From Candidatus Nanoarchaeia archaeon (GTDB lineage: Archaea > Nanobdellota > Nanobdellia > Woesearchaeales > SKIA01): 49,389 nt of DNA. Below, in pieces: positions 1 through 8,799 of this stretch. The first letter of the stretch is position 1. The number at the start of each line of letters is the position of its first letter. The position numbers and the translations under genes were made by a program. Location of the stretch: contig JANQNG010000060.1 of the NCBI GenBank assembly GCA_028279685.1, positions 1 through 49,389 of the forward strand. The letters run 5' to 3'. The notes beneath the pieces were generated by a model. It saw only the letters and a program-made list of their open reading frames with translations. It was not told where the DNA came from and made no database searches.

Positions 1-48
1 ACCCATAATTTTTTTCTTTTCTTTTTATCTTATTCTTAGAAAACGTAG

Positions 49-1266
49 TTAAACAGGAACACCTACAAAAACATTATGCTTATCTCTAATTATTCTCACT
101 TTGATCTTTCCTTTTGCTTTATCGCATTTCCTGACGAGAATATTTCTATCATCGGCAACAGCAATCATCTCTCCTTTATTCCTTCCTCTGCACTTTACTT
201 CAGCTTCAATAATCTGATTTTTCTTAAATGGCTTCGGCAATTCGTTATCTTTTACAATACCAAACGGATTAGTTTTCTCAGGATCTTTCATAATCAGTTC
301 AACATTGTATTCCTTTTCCCATTGCTTTAGTTTTTCATAGAATTGCTCCCAAGACCATTGTTTGACAGGATTTCGGCCTCTTTTATAATTGAGGAAATTC
401 TGAATCCCTATCGTCGGGAAATTACTCTTAATCTCCTTTGAGAATGCAATGACTTCTTTCATCTCCTCATCGTTATAGCTTGGTACAAGCAAAGGAGCGA
501 GCAACACATCAACTTTTTTCTTATTGCAATAGAGAATCATCTCTTTAATATGATCAACATTATGAGATGCCCCTGAAAGTGCAGAAGCAATTTTTTTGTT
601 GAGCGTATTAAGAGAGATATTCAGGCGTGTCAATTCTGCTTTTTCAAAAACATCAATAAGTTTTTCTGTTAAGAGTATTCCGTTAGTATTGATCGATATA
701 ATCTTTACTTTTGGAATATCTTTTCTTATCATGGTGATGAGATCAAGCAGTCTTGGATAGAGTAATGGTTCTCCTTGCGGATTGATGTTGATTTCAACAG
801 GATGCTCTTTAATAGCCACAATTTTCTTCAATTCCTCGACGAGATATTCTGCTTCAATAACAACATCTGTTTTATGATTCACTCCTTCATAAACAGAGCA
901 GTAGATGCAGTTGAGATTGCAGCCAGTATTGGGTTTAATCTCGATGCAATTGCTTCCTCTATCTACGATGCCAAATTCATTGCTTCCAATCAATGGAATT
1001 CCTGAGTTCATATGAATGTAAGTTGTTTTTTTCTGCTTATTTATGTTGATAAGGTTCTTGAATCCCTTATCAAGAAGAAAAGAAAATCTTTTTTCCGCTT
1101 TTTTTCCACTACAATCAAAATTAATGGAATTATTTGATATACTGAATTGTCCAATAGCTTCAAGATCTTTATTCTCAAGAAAGAAATAGTATTTTTTTAG
1201 AAAGATTACTTTCACTTTGTTGCTCATCTTCAAAAATGTCAGTTCCTTGAATGTCAACTCCGCCAT
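49..1266 (-). CDS. Radical SAM protein with C-terminal TRAM-like domain
   Basis: The protein has the radical SAM cluster motif C-x3-C-x2-C (C116, C120, C123) that holds a 4Fe-4S cluster for cleaving S-adenosylmethionine. The region after it contains the 'INPQGEPLLYPRL' stretch typical of MoaA-like family members. The last ~60 residues form a small basic beta-rich domain resembling TRAM, which suggests an RNA substrate. The start at 1266 fits a TATA box at about 1286-1297, giving a leaderless transcript divergent from the GINS gene. The exact substrate is unknown. Archaeal proteins of this architecture are usually annotated only as radical SAM/TRAM proteins. Confidence 0.8.
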   Translation of the reverse strand: MAELTFKELTFLKMSNKVKVIFLKKYYFFLENKDLEAIGQFSISNNSINFDCSGKKAEKRFSFLLDKGFKNLININKQKKTTYIHMNSGIPLIGSNEFGIVDRGSNCIEIKPNTGCNLNCIYCSVYEGVNHKTDVVIEAEYLVEELKKIVAIKEHPVEININPQGEPLLYPRLLDLITMIRKDIPKVKIISINTNGILLTEKLIDVFEKAELTRLNISLNTLNKKIASALSGASHNVDHIKEMILYCNKKKVDVLLAPLLVPSYNDEEMKEVIAFSKEIKSNFPTIGIQNFLNYKRGRNPVKQWSWEQFYEKLKQWEKEYNVELIMKDPEKTNPFGIVKDNELPKPFKKNQIIEAEVKCRGRNKGEMIAVADDRNILVRKCDKAKGKIKVRIIRDKHNVFVGVPV

Positions 1267-1285
1267 GCCTTGAAGAAACCGATCT

Positions 1286-1320
1286 TATTTTTAAATGTGT
1301 GTGCAAATAGATTTAAATAT
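1286..1320. promoter_or_regulatory. Divergent promoter pair between radical SAM and GINS genes
   Basis: Two AT-rich TATA-like boxes lie back to back. One, read on the minus strand at about 1286-1297, is ~25 bases from the radical SAM start. The other, ATTTAAATAT at 1311-1320, is 22-31 bases before the GINS start at 1342. Both spacings fit leaderless archaeal transcripts. This is read from sequence only. Confidence 0.55.
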
Positions 1321-1341
1321 TGCTTTCTTGTTCCCATACGT

Positions 1342-2025
1342 ATGGGGGATAAACTCAAGATAACCTATGAGGTTCTTTTCGATATGCTGAGGAATGAACG
1401 CAACAGAGAAGAGCTGCAGCCTGTCGACAGAGAATTCTATGATGATGTTGAAAAATATCTCGAGGAGAAGAGTAAATTAGTGGATACTTCAGATAACTTA
1501 TTTTCAATCGCAGAAGCTGAAAAAGCCAAAACACAGCTGCTGAATCTTAAGAAAATTATCAAAGAGTTTTTTGAACGCAGAGAGAAGAAAATCATCAATC
1601 TTGCCGTTTCTAAGGCCAAAACAGGCTCTGATTTGGTTGATACAAGCACTATGCTGTCGAATGAGCTTGAACTCTACGATGAGCTTTTTACGGTGCTTTC
1701 AAAAGAAAGAGGAAAGACGCTTGACCCTCTTCTCCATCTTCAAAGGGCTTCAATAGTGCAAAAAAAAGAGGAAGAGCCTGAGATATCTGAGTCTGTGGAG
1801 AAGCAAAAGGAGGAAATTCCTGATGTTATCAGTGAGTCTGAAGATGATCTTATAGAAGAACAACCTTCTGGAATAAAGATCGCTATTAAATCAGCTATTC
1901 CAAGATTTGTAGGCAAAGACATGAACGCTTATGGGCCTTTCGAAATAGGCCAGGAAGCAAAATTGCCAAAGGAAGTAGCAGATGTTCTGCTGAGGAAAGA
2001 AAAGGCTTCACTTATTGACCAGTAA
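1342..2025 (+). CDS. Archaeal GINS subunit (Gins51/Gins15-like)
   Basis: This is a replication-fork protein of the CMG helicase (Cdc45/RecJ-MCM-GINS). The first ~140 residues form the helical A domain, followed by an acidic Glu/Lys-rich linker. A small C-terminal B domain follows (IPRFVGKDMNAYGPFEIG...LPKEVADVLL), which is the hallmark pattern of archaeal Gins51. The open frame extends upstream to 1270, but the ATG at 1342 is preferred because a TATA box lies 22-31 bases upstream and the homologous region begins there. The A-then-B order marks it as the 51 rather than the 23 type. L35Ae follows on the same strand with its own TATA box. Confidence 0.8.
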   Translation: MGDKLKITYEVLFDMLRNERNREELQPVDREFYDDVEKYLEEKSKLVDTSDNLFSIAEAEKAKTQLLNLKKIIKEFFERREKKIINLAVSKAKTGSDLVDTSTMLSNELELYDELFTVLSKERGKTLDPLLHLQRASIVQKKEEEPEISESVEKQKEEIPDVISESEDDLIEEQPSGIKIAIKSAIPRFVGKDMNAYGPFEIGQEAKLPKEVADVLLRKEKASLIDQ

Positions 2026-2057
2026 GCTTTATAAAGCACTGATTATTCTCTCGATGT

Positions 2058-2315
2058 ATGGAAGCTACAATAGCTAATTTCAGGCAAGGAAAGCACAGTA
2101 TCACATACAATCAGATGGTGGTTTATGTTGATGGTGTTACAAAGAAAGCTGATGCTGAGAAATTAGTTGGCAAGAAGGTTAGCTGGACAACTCCTGCTAA
2201 CAAGAAAATCATAGGCAAAATCACTGCAGCACACGGCAATAAAGGCGCAGTGCGAGTTCTCTTTGAGAAAGGCATGCCTGGACAGGCACTTTCCGCAAAA
2301 GTAAAAATAGAATAA
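2058..2315 (+). CDS. rpl35ae: Large-subunit ribosomal protein L35Ae (eL33)
   Basis: An 85-residue basic protein with the L35Ae pattern: a YNQMVVYVDGV beta strand, LVGKKVSWTTP, and the conserved GKITAAHGNKGAVRVLFEKGMPG segment that contacts rRNA. The length is normal for the archaeal family. It is preceded by TTTATAAAG at about 2028-2036, ~25 bases before the ATG, so the message is probably leaderless and independent of the GINS gene upstream. Confidence 0.9.
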   Translation: MEATIANFRQGKHSITYNQMVVYVDGVTKKADAEKLVGKKVSWTTPANKKIIGKITAAHGNKGAVRVLFEKGMPGQALSAKVKIE

Positions 2316-2318
2316 CAT

Positions 2319-2672
2319 TCATACATGAATACTATTAAGAGTCTTTCGTATATTTTTTATTTGTGTTTCAACTCCTCTGAGAATAAGTTTGAGTTCATCA
2401 TCTGTTGTCTCAATAGTAATTTCTTCAAATAATCTCTTGATTTCTTTATTGAATTGCACTAAGGGTTTGGTTTGGGGGGTATGTGATTCTGCACTTTCAA
2501 TTTCTGCTATTTGGTCGCATAAATTCTGCAGACTCGATACCGTGCTTCTTTCAACACTTTTTTCAGGATGCAATGCTGTTGTGTTAAGTTCTTCAATATG
2601 ATTATCTATTGCTGTAAGTAATCTATCCTGTACTCCAACAATCTTTCCTACAAGTTCTTCAGTGTCAATCAT
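2319..2672 (-). CDS. Hypothetical helical protein
   Basis: 117 residues, acidic, predicted almost all-helical with no membrane segment, Cys pair or catalytic motif that I recognise. It starts one base after the stop of the Lys-rich membrane protein upstream, so the two are almost certainly translated from one message. Its stop is four bases from that of the convergent L35Ae gene. Function unknown; a partner of its operon neighbour is the simplest guess. Confidence 0.55.
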   Translation of the reverse strand: MIDTEELVGKIVGVQDRLLTAIDNHIEELNTTALHPEKSVERSTVSSLQNLCDQIAEIESAESHTPQTKPLVQFNKEIKRLFEEITIETTDDELKLILRGVETQIKNIRKTLNSIHV

Positions 2673-2673
2673 T

Positions 2674-3426
2674 TTATTCTCTCCCTATTAAATCAGCTGC
2701 GCCTGCACCGAGCATAGCTAAAATGCTGATTGCTGCAACAGATTTGTATATGTCTTGAAATGTCCCTAGACTGTCGACGAATCCGTAAATCCAAAGGACG
2801 AATACGATAGTGACCAGTGCAGTAATATATATAACTATCGCTCTCAATGGCAGGAATTTGGTATGTCTTATTTCTTTCACTCTTCTGAAGCCTGAGAAAT
2901 AGATGAAGATAATTACCATGGCCAATGAAAGGATAAAAAGGAAATGTGCTTTTGTCATAGAAAGATCATGGCTGATCTTCGTTCCATAGACAAATGCAAA
3001 ATGACCAACAATACCTGCGAATGCGCCGATAAATCCTTTAATGACATCTCTATAGGTGACTCTTGTCAATGGATGTAAAGACGATTTCTTGAGATCTTTC
3101 TCGAGTTTTTCAAGCTTTTTCAGCTCGTCCATTTCAGAATGCTCAATAGCTTCTACTTTTTTCTCATGCCGAATCTCAGTTTTTTCTAGCTGCTCTAATC
3201 GTTCTCCTCTTATCTCAAGTTTTTTCTCTTCTGCAAGAATCTGATTTTCTTTCTCAAGAACTTGTCTAAGCTCTGCTTCAAGATTATCTGTCTTCTTCTT
3301 TTTTGTTTTCTTTGCAGCTTTTTTTCTGTTTTTCTTCTTAGGAGCTTTTTTAGAACGTTTTTTAGGTTTCTTTCTACTCTTCTTCGTAGATTTCTTTTTT
3401 GTAGCTTTTTTTTGCTTCTTAGCCAT
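2674..3426 (-). CDS. DUF2391-like membrane protein with Lys-rich tail and coiled coil
   Basis: Residues 1-46 are almost pure Lys/Arg/Ala/Ser, like a histone H1 tail. Residues ~48-115 are a Glu/Lys coiled coil. Residues ~125-250 carry four membrane helices resembling the DUF2391 family (TYRDVIKGFIGAFAGIVGHFAF). The basic tail is probably cytoplasmic and could bind nucleic acid or acidic lipid heads, which would make this a possible membrane-nucleoid tether; that is inference. TATA-like TATTTATAA at about 3448-3457 is ~25 bases before the start. Confidence 0.6.
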   Translation of the reverse strand: MAKKQKKATKKKSTKKSRKKPKKRSKKAPKKKNRKKAAKKTKKKKTDNLEAELRQVLEKENQILAEEKKLEIRGERLEQLEKTEIRHEKKVEAIEHSEMDELKKLEKLEKDLKKSSLHPLTRVTYRDVIKGFIGAFAGIVGHFAFVYGTKISHDLSMTKAHFLFILSLAMVIIFIYFSGFRRVKEIRHTKFLPLRAIVIYITALVTIVFVLWIYGFVDSLGTFQDIYKSVAAISILAMLGAGAADLIGRE

Positions 3427-3527
3427 GCTATTTCATAAGAAATCCCTATTATAAATATTACGATTTATATGGATGAAACGTTACCGTGCTCCCTGATCTA
3501 ATGATGTTGCCAAAGTGGTCATTGTCA

Positions 3528-3878
3528 TTACCAATGCTGCAATTCTTTCTCCACTTTTTCCTTCCAGCTTTCAACGATATTCATGATAATATCTCTAACT
3601 GCTTTTTGATCGCGTATATTATATACAAAAAGATAACCTCCTCCATCAAGATTATTTTGTTTTCTCTCGAGTATCTCTTTCTCATAGAGTTTCTTCACAG
3701 AGCGTTGTATTGTAGAGAGATTCAGCTTGAGTGTTTTCGCAAGTTCTTCAGTGGTAAACCATTGCTTCTGCTTCATCATATAATCAAGCAGCTTGTAATC
3801 TGCTTTTGTGAGTGCGAGAGCGCATTTGACGACCTCTTCGAGCCGAAATTCCTTGCATGCGAAGTTAATCATAGCCAT
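3528..3878 (-). CDS. Winged-helix regulator (TrmB/MarR-like), downstream of thioredoxin
   Basis: 116 residues containing a clear helix-turn-helix at ~42-66 (TEELAKTLKLNLSTIQRSVKKLYEKEILERK) followed by a beta wing and a C-terminal amphipathic helix for dimerisation. Two cysteines near the N terminus (C8, C19) precede the HTH and could sense redox state. It lies 28 bases after trxA on the same strand, so it is likely cotranscribed and may control that operon. The start could be either of two in-frame ATGs, at 3878 or 3872. Confidence 0.65.
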   Translation of the reverse strand: MAMINFACKEFRLEEVVKCALALTKADYKLLDYMMKQKQWFTTEELAKTLKLNLSTIQRSVKKLYEKEILERKQNNLDGGGYLFVYNIRDQKAVRDIIMNIVESWKEKVEKELQHW

Positions 3879-3906
3879 GGTGTGAGTTCCCTGTTTATGA
3901 AATTAT

Positions 3907-4245
3907 CTAATTGGTTAGCGATGCAGCAAGTATTCTCTTGATTTCGCTCTTTAATTGCTCTTTTGGCAAAAATCCGACAATTCTGTCTTTCTCTTCTCCT
4001 GCTTTTGTGAGGAGTAATGCAGGAATACCTGTTATCGCATACTCTTGGGCTATCTCGGGATGATCTTCAGTGCTGAGTTTTGCAAATTTGAGCGTTCCTT
4101 CAAATTCTCCGCTGAGTTCCTCAAAGACAGGGCCCATCATTTGGCAAGGACCACACCATGATGCCCAAAAATCGATCAGGACAGGAATATTAGATTTCTT
4201 CACCTCTTCCTCAAAATTTTTTTCATTCAAATGTACAATCGCCAT
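3907..4245 (-). CDS. trxA: Thioredoxin
   Basis: A full-length 112-residue thioredoxin fold with the active site WCGPC (C31, C34) and the cis-proline region TGIPALLL near residue 75. It reduces protein disulfides and is recharged by a thioredoxin reductase; one is encoded at 28955-29875. A strong Shine-Dalgarno AAGGAGGT lies at 4253-4260 and the promoter region holds dyad symmetry. It probably heads a two-gene operon with the HTH regulator downstream. Confidence 0.92.
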   Translation of the reverse strand: MAIVHLNEKNFEEEVKKSNIPVLIDFWASWCGPCQMMGPVFEELSGEFEGTLKFAKLSTEDHPEIAQEYAITGIPALLLTKAGEEKDRIVGFLPKEQLKSEIKRILAASLTN

Positions 4246-4265
4246 TTTTTTTACCTCCTTACTAT

Positions 4266-4316
4266 TACAGTACTGCTATAAAATGGCAGTTATATTTAAA
4301 GACTGTGGAGTACTGT
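4266..4316 (-). promoter_or_regulatory. trxA promoter with repeated AGTACTG/ACTGC dyads
   Basis: A dyad ACTGC (4272-4276) and GCAGT (4286-4290) flanks the TATA-like element CTATAAAA. CAGTACTG at 4268-4275 is itself palindromic, and another AGTACTGT lies at ~4309-4316. Dyads covering a TATA box are typical of archaeal repressor operators. The obvious candidate binder is the HTH protein encoded downstream of trxA. Site function is inferred. Confidence 0.45.
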
Positions 4317-4443
4317 TTTATTCGATTGAAAAACAGCAGCACCTGTTGCTCATTTTTTCTGCTTTTCCGAAAAAATAGAAAGGTTTATAAACAATAATGT
4401 ATAGAAATATTATAACAGTATACATTTTCCCACACTGATTCCG

Positions 4444-6126
4444 ATGGAGAAACAAATACTTGCTGCAGGATACGCAGGAGCAGAAGAATACTTCCTTAAG
4501 TTAGTGCTTCCTATTATGTTTGGATGTATAGGAGCATTCTTTATCACCACGTTTATGTTCAACTTGCCAATGTATATCGGAGTAGCATTTGTAGTGATAG
4601 GTTGCATCTTTTCATTTGTTTACCCTTATGCAAATTATGAGCAAAAAAAAATAAGCATTCATGAGAATCTTCATCTGTTTATTACTTATGCAGGAACAGT
4701 TTCAACACTTGATATCAGCAGATCAATGTTCTTTAAGAAATCTTCAGAGAAAAGAAAGTTCGGTGAAATTTCAGACTACTGTGCAAAAATTGTTTATTTA
4801 GCAAAAGCATGGAATCTCGGATTTGCTAACGCCTGTAGAAGAATAGCGAAATTTTCACCCTCTGCTATTCTTGGTGATTTTTTTGATAGATTAGCGGCAG
4901 TGCTTGACTTCGGTGAAGATCTTGAAGTATTTCTGACGGCGGAACAAGATGCGGTTATGTCAGAATATGCATCAGAATACAGGAAATCATTGGAGAATAT
5001 TCGCGCTATGCAGGAAGTTTTTATTAGCATCACCATTAGTATAGCATTCGCGATCAGTTCTGCATTATTGCTTCCATTATTGATGGGTACGGAAATTACC
5101 GTCGTGATACGCTACTGCCTTGTTGGACTTATCTTTGTTGATGTGCTTTTGATTATGATGATTAAATTTTTCATACCTTCAGATAGACTCTGTCATAAAC
5201 TGAAAATCAAAGATGAAGGAACAAAAATGCTTAACAGAACAACCATGATTGTTGCACCGGTTTGTCTCATTATCTTTGTTTTGCTTTTTTTTTTGGTGAA
5301 AGGACTTCCGTTTATTTTTTCGGCTGCTGCTGCGGTAACACCATTAGCGATAGTAGGGTTATATGCAAACAAAGAGGAAAATATTGTGTTTAAGAGAGAT
5401 AAAGCATATCCTTCTTTCATTAGAGCATTAGGATCGACAATTTTTGCAAGACAAGGAGGTGTTATCAGTTCATTGATGGCGTTACGTGTCCATGATTTCG
5501 GGGTGCTTCAGCAAACAATCATTAATCTCTACCGAAGACTTCGATTAGGATCTGAAAAAATGTTTTCCTGGACAAGATTTGCAGGAGAAAGCGGTTCAAA
5601 TCTGATTACCTATTTTACACACATCTTTGCTGAATCAGTGTATATTGGAGGCAACGCAGAAAAGATTGGAAGAATTATCAGCGATAATTTTCTTCGCATC
5701 CTCAATCTTCGCAAATTGCGGATTCAACTTGCAGCTGGTATGCGCGGTGCGTTATATGGTGCTCTTGTAGGATTCGTCGTGACTATCTATATGAGTGCGA
5801 CTATTACAGAAATACTTTCAGGCATGTTTTCTGGGGCATTTCAATCTGATCAGATATCAGGTAATGCTGCTGCATTATTCGCTTCCGTGTTACCTGCAGT
5901 GCCTCCTGTTGATATGGTTACTATTGGGATGTATATAGCATTTATGATTATTATTCATTCGTTGATCAGCTCTGCGGTAATCAAGATGATTGACGGAGGT
6001 AAAATAGAGGCTATGTTTATTGACTTTCCTCTCATGATGTGGATAGGAGCAGTTCTGAGCTGGATACTTCCGAGAGTGAGTAGATGGGCTATGGGAACGC
6101 TCGTTTCAGGAGATGCGCCAGCATGA
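4444..6126 (+). CDS. flaJ: FlaJ/ArlJ-like type IV filament membrane platform protein
   Basis: 560 residues, the normal FlaJ size, with two T2SSF-type halves. Paired membrane helices occur near 20-60, 200-255, 280-310, 435-465 and 490-550, separated by soluble helical domains (~70-190 and ~320-430). The family forms the membrane platform that the FlaI/PilB ATPase turns or pumps. No ATPase or pilin/archaellin gene is adjacent, which is unusual because flaI normally precedes flaJ. A TATA-like element at ~4407-4416 would give a leaderless transcript. A type IV pilus-like rather than archaellum role is possible. Confidence 0.75.
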   Translation: MEKQILAAGYAGAEEYFLKLVLPIMFGCIGAFFITTFMFNLPMYIGVAFVVIGCIFSFVYPYANYEQKKISIHENLHLFITYAGTVSTLDISRSMFFKKSSEKRKFGEISDYCAKIVYLAKAWNLGFANACRRIAKFSPSAILGDFFDRLAAVLDFGEDLEVFLTAEQDAVMSEYASEYRKSLENIRAMQEVFISITISIAFAISSALLLPLLMGTEITVVIRYCLVGLIFVDVLLIMMIKFFIPSDRLCHKLKIKDEGTKMLNRTTMIVAPVCLIIFVLLFFLVKGLPFIFSAAAAVTPLAIVGLYANKEENIVFKRDKAYPSFIRALGSTIFARQGGVISSLMALRVHDFGVLQQTIINLYRRLRLGSEKMFSWTRFAGESGSNLITYFTHIFAESVYIGGNAEKIGRIISDNFLRILNLRKLRIQLAAGMRGALYGALVGFVVTIYMSATITEILSGMFSGAFQSDQISGNAAALFASVLPAVPPVDMVTIGMYIAFMIIIHSLISSAVIKMIDGGKIEAMFIDFPLMMWIGAVLSWILPRVSRWAMGTLVSGDAPA

Positions 6127-6127
6127 T

Positions 6128-6982
6128 TTATCGTTCCATTAAATGATAGAATGCATCAAAGATGGGCATGGATGTATTGATGGTTAAAAATTTAGCATCG
6201 AAAGCTTCTGCGAGCCCTTCGAGCTGCAAAATGTGTTTTTTTAATCTGTTTGCGTAGAGTTCTTTCATTCTTCCTGAAAGAAATGTCTTCAGCACAGAAG
6301 AGTTTTCAGCATCCTCGAGAAGCACATCACCTTCAAGTTCAAGATCAAGCTCTGTTTTGTCGAGTGTCTGTATCAAGACGATTTCGCTCTTCTTGAAAAG
6401 CAGCAGGGTCTCTTTAAGTTCTTCAATACTATAGAGGAAATCAGAAATAATAACCACTAACGCTTTTGATTTAATCATGTTTTTGTAGGGGTATATGCTT
6501 TCGTTGAATTTTGATTTTCCTTTGACTTTATGTTTGTTGAGCATTACAATAAGGTTAGCAAGTTTGTTCATTCCTTTGCTTGTTTTGTAGAACTCAAGTT
6601 CATTGGCAAATGTTGAAAATTCAAATTTCTCATTGTTCTTCAATGCCATATAGGCAAATCCTATTCCAAGCATGGATCCATATTCGAATTTACTTATTGA
6701 ATTGCCATAGTCCATGCTTGAGCTGCTGTCGAGAATGATATGGAGTGTGAGATTGCGTTCCTCCTCGTAATTCTTCACATAGAGACGTTCTGTTTTACCG
6801 AATAGCACCCAGTCAATTTTTCGTATCTCGTCGCCAGGAATGTATTCTCTGAACTCTTTGAATACTAATCCCGAACCCCCTAATTTTGTTGTTCTGTTTC
6901 CCTGATACTGTGTATTGATCTTTCTTTTCAACGCTATCTGAAAGCGGTCTATTTGCTTAAGAAAACCTGTGTCTATTTTCAT
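6128..6982 (-). CDS. DUF58 protein with vWA-like fold
   Basis: 284 residues. The N-terminal segment has the DUF58 signature (GSGLVFKEFREYIPGDEIRKIDW, ~residues 36-58). A vWA-like domain with the metal-site motif DSSSS at D85 follows. DUF58 proteins are regularly encoded beside MoxR ATPases, which are thought to remodel or load vWA-containing partners. It is the last gene of the six-gene operon, 8 bases after the moxR stop, and its stop abuts that of the convergent flaJ. Confidence 0.85.
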   Translation of the reverse strand: MKIDTGFLKQIDRFQIALKRKINTQYQGNRTTKLGGSGLVFKEFREYIPGDEIRKIDWVLFGKTERLYVKNYEEERNLTLHIILDSSSSMDYGNSISKFEYGSMLGIGFAYMALKNNEKFEFSTFANELEFYKTSKGMNKLANLIVMLNKHKVKGKSKFNESIYPYKNMIKSKALVVIISDFLYSIEELKETLLLFKKSEIVLIQTLDKTELDLELEGDVLLEDAENSSVLKTFLSGRMKELYANRLKKHILQLEGLAEAFDAKFLTINTSMPIFDAFYHLMER

Positions 6983-6990
6983 AGGACTAC

Positions 6991-7935
6991 CTACAACAGT
7001 GCTTTGATAACGTCGTCAGGAGTCATGCCTTCTTTCTGCGCTTTGAAGCTCAGTACAATCCTATGTCTCAGCACAGGCAACGCCATGTCCTCAATATCTT
7101 TTGCGCTGACGAATTTTCTTCCTGACAAGAGTGCGTGTGCTTTTGCGGCCATGATCAGGCCAATTGATGCTCTTGGTGATGCACCAAATTCTATAAATTC
7201 TGGATTCGTGCGAGTCTTATTAACTAAGGTGACTACTTTGTTTTTAAGATCATCAGCGATAGGCACTTGCTTTGTCAATGTTTGCAGCAATACCAATGAT
7301 TGTGCTTTCAATAATGGATGAATTGCAGTTTGTTGTTTTGCTCCTGTGTATCGATTAACAATTTCGAGTTCGTCATGAATAGGAGGATAATTAACAATAA
7401 TTTTCAGCAAGAAACGATCAGTCTGTGCCTCCGGCAAAGGATAAGTTCCTTCTTGGTCGATAGGATTTTGCGTTGCAAGTACGAAGAATGGTTTATCTAG
7501 CTGGAATGTTTCATTGCCTGTAGTCACTTGTTTCTCCTGCATGGCTTCTAGCAGTGCAGATTGTGTTTTTGGCGTTGCTCTGTTAATTTCATCTACAAGA
7601 ATCATGTTTGCGAAAATAGGTCCTTTTTGGAAATTGAATACTTTCTTTCCTTTAACATCATCAATAACATATGTGCCTGTGATATCCGAAGGCATCAGAT
7701 CAGGGGTGCACTGAATTCTTGCAAATTTAAGATCAAGTACTTTAGACAATGTTTTGATTGTTAATGTCTTTCCTAATCCTGGAAGACTCTCCAATAGTGC
7801 ATTTCCATCGCAGAGCAGAGCTACAAGAATTTGTTCAACCACCTCTTCCTGACCGACAATCACATGAGAGATGGCTTTCCTGACGTTTGCAAAGGTTTCT
7901 TTAAGTTTACTGATATTCTTCACGTCTATAGCCAT
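6991..7935 (-). CDS. moxR: MoxR-family AAA+ ATPase
   Basis: 314 residues with Walker A LPGLGKT (K56), Walker B ILVDEINRA near residue 112, sensor-1 LATQNP near 153 and the MoxR-specific GTYPLPEAQTDRF segment near 163-175, then the helical lid. MoxR ATPases act as chaperone-like motors for vWA proteins. Immediate neighbours (DUF58 and two vWA membrane proteins) fit this. A GAGGTG-like ribosome site lies just upstream, and a 49-base gap separates it from the preceding gene. Confidence 0.92.
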   Translation of the reverse strand: MAIDVKNISKLKETFANVRKAISHVIVGQEEVVEQILVALLCDGNALLESLPGLGKTLTIKTLSKVLDLKFARIQCTPDLMPSDITGTYVIDDVKGKKVFNFQKGPIFANMILVDEINRATPKTQSALLEAMQEKQVTTGNETFQLDKPFFVLATQNPIDQEGTYPLPEAQTDRFLLKIIVNYPPIHDELEIVNRYTGAKQQTAIHPLLKAQSLVLLQTLTKQVPIADDLKNKVVTLVNKTRTNPEFIEFGASPRASIGLIMAAKAHALLSGRKFVSAKDIEDMALPVLRHRIVLSFKAQKEGMTPDDVIKALL

Positions 7936-7984
7936 GGGTAAAACACCTCTTTTTTTATAGGATAGTCATAGTATTAAAAGATTG

Positions 7985-8794
7985 CTACTTTTGACCTCTT
8001 CTTCTGAGTTCTTCCTCAACTTTATTAATGTATTTGTATTCTTGTGTCAAGCGATCTGTGCCTTGGACATCCATACTTCCTCCTACATCATAGGCATACT
8101 CTTGAGTGGTAAATTCGTTAGTTTCTAAAGGAACTTCTTCATTGAGGTCAATGCTATTGAGATTTTCTTGGATCATAATATTGAGCGCCTGATCGCCGAG
8201 TTGAGCAACTTCAGGATCGCCATAAATATCTTCTGTTTGGTTGAAAATAATCTCGGGAATCTCTTCAATCTTGCCTGAGCCTATAGCGTTGATGCTATTA
8301 CTAAAGAATTTTCCTATACTGCCTGTGTCGATGCTTTTTGCGACATCTTCGTAATCAACAACATAAGTGTTATGTGCTGCGACAAACACAGCAGCAAAAC
8401 CTATGAGAAAAATAAGCAACGTTTGTATGAAGAGTCTCTTGTATTTCACCATGCTTCCCATGTAAACATGATTCATTCTTTCAAGAAGATCCTCGTTCAT
8501 TGCCTTTACCATGAACGCATCATTGCCAAGGTTATCTTTCGCTGTTCTAAGAATTTCTGTCAAAGAAGGATTTTTTTCTTCAACTTTCTTCAAAGGGGTT
8601 CTTTTCAAGGTGTGTATGAGTTTGATGGTGAAGAAAATTAATGCGATAGCGAGTGAGATGAAAGGAGAGAAATTCGCCATAGAGAATATGGTACTTACGA
8701 TCAGAAATAATAATACGCTATCAAGAAATGCTGTAAGGAAAGCTATCTTGAACAGTTCGAATTCAAGTTGATCAAAAAGCTTTTGGATTTCCAT
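7985..8794 (-). CDS. Membrane protein of the MoxR/vWA operon
   Basis: 269 residues. Two membrane helices near the N terminus (~18-62), a cytoplasmic stretch, then a third helix at ~124-145. The ~125-residue C-terminal region is acidic and polar and probably faces outside. No catalytic motif is visible and I do not recognise a named family. It sits between the coiled-coil protein (5-base gap) and moxR, the position where bacterial Bat operons carry a non-conserved membrane component, so a structural role in the same complex is likely. Confidence 0.6.
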   Translation of the reverse strand: MEIQKLFDQLEFELFKIAFLTAFLDSVLLFLIVSTIFSMANFSPFISLAIALIFFTIKLIHTLKRTPLKKVEEKNPSLTEILRTAKDNLGNDAFMVKAMNEDLLERMNHVYMGSMVKYKRLFIQTLLIFLIGFAAVFVAAHNTYVVDYEDVAKSIDTGSIGKFFSNSINAIGSGKIEEIPEIIFNQTEDIYGDPEVAQLGDQALNIMIQENLNSIDLNEEVPLETNEFTTQEYAYDVGGSMDVQGTDRLTQEYKYINKVEEELRRRGQK

Positions 8795-8799
8795 CGTAA

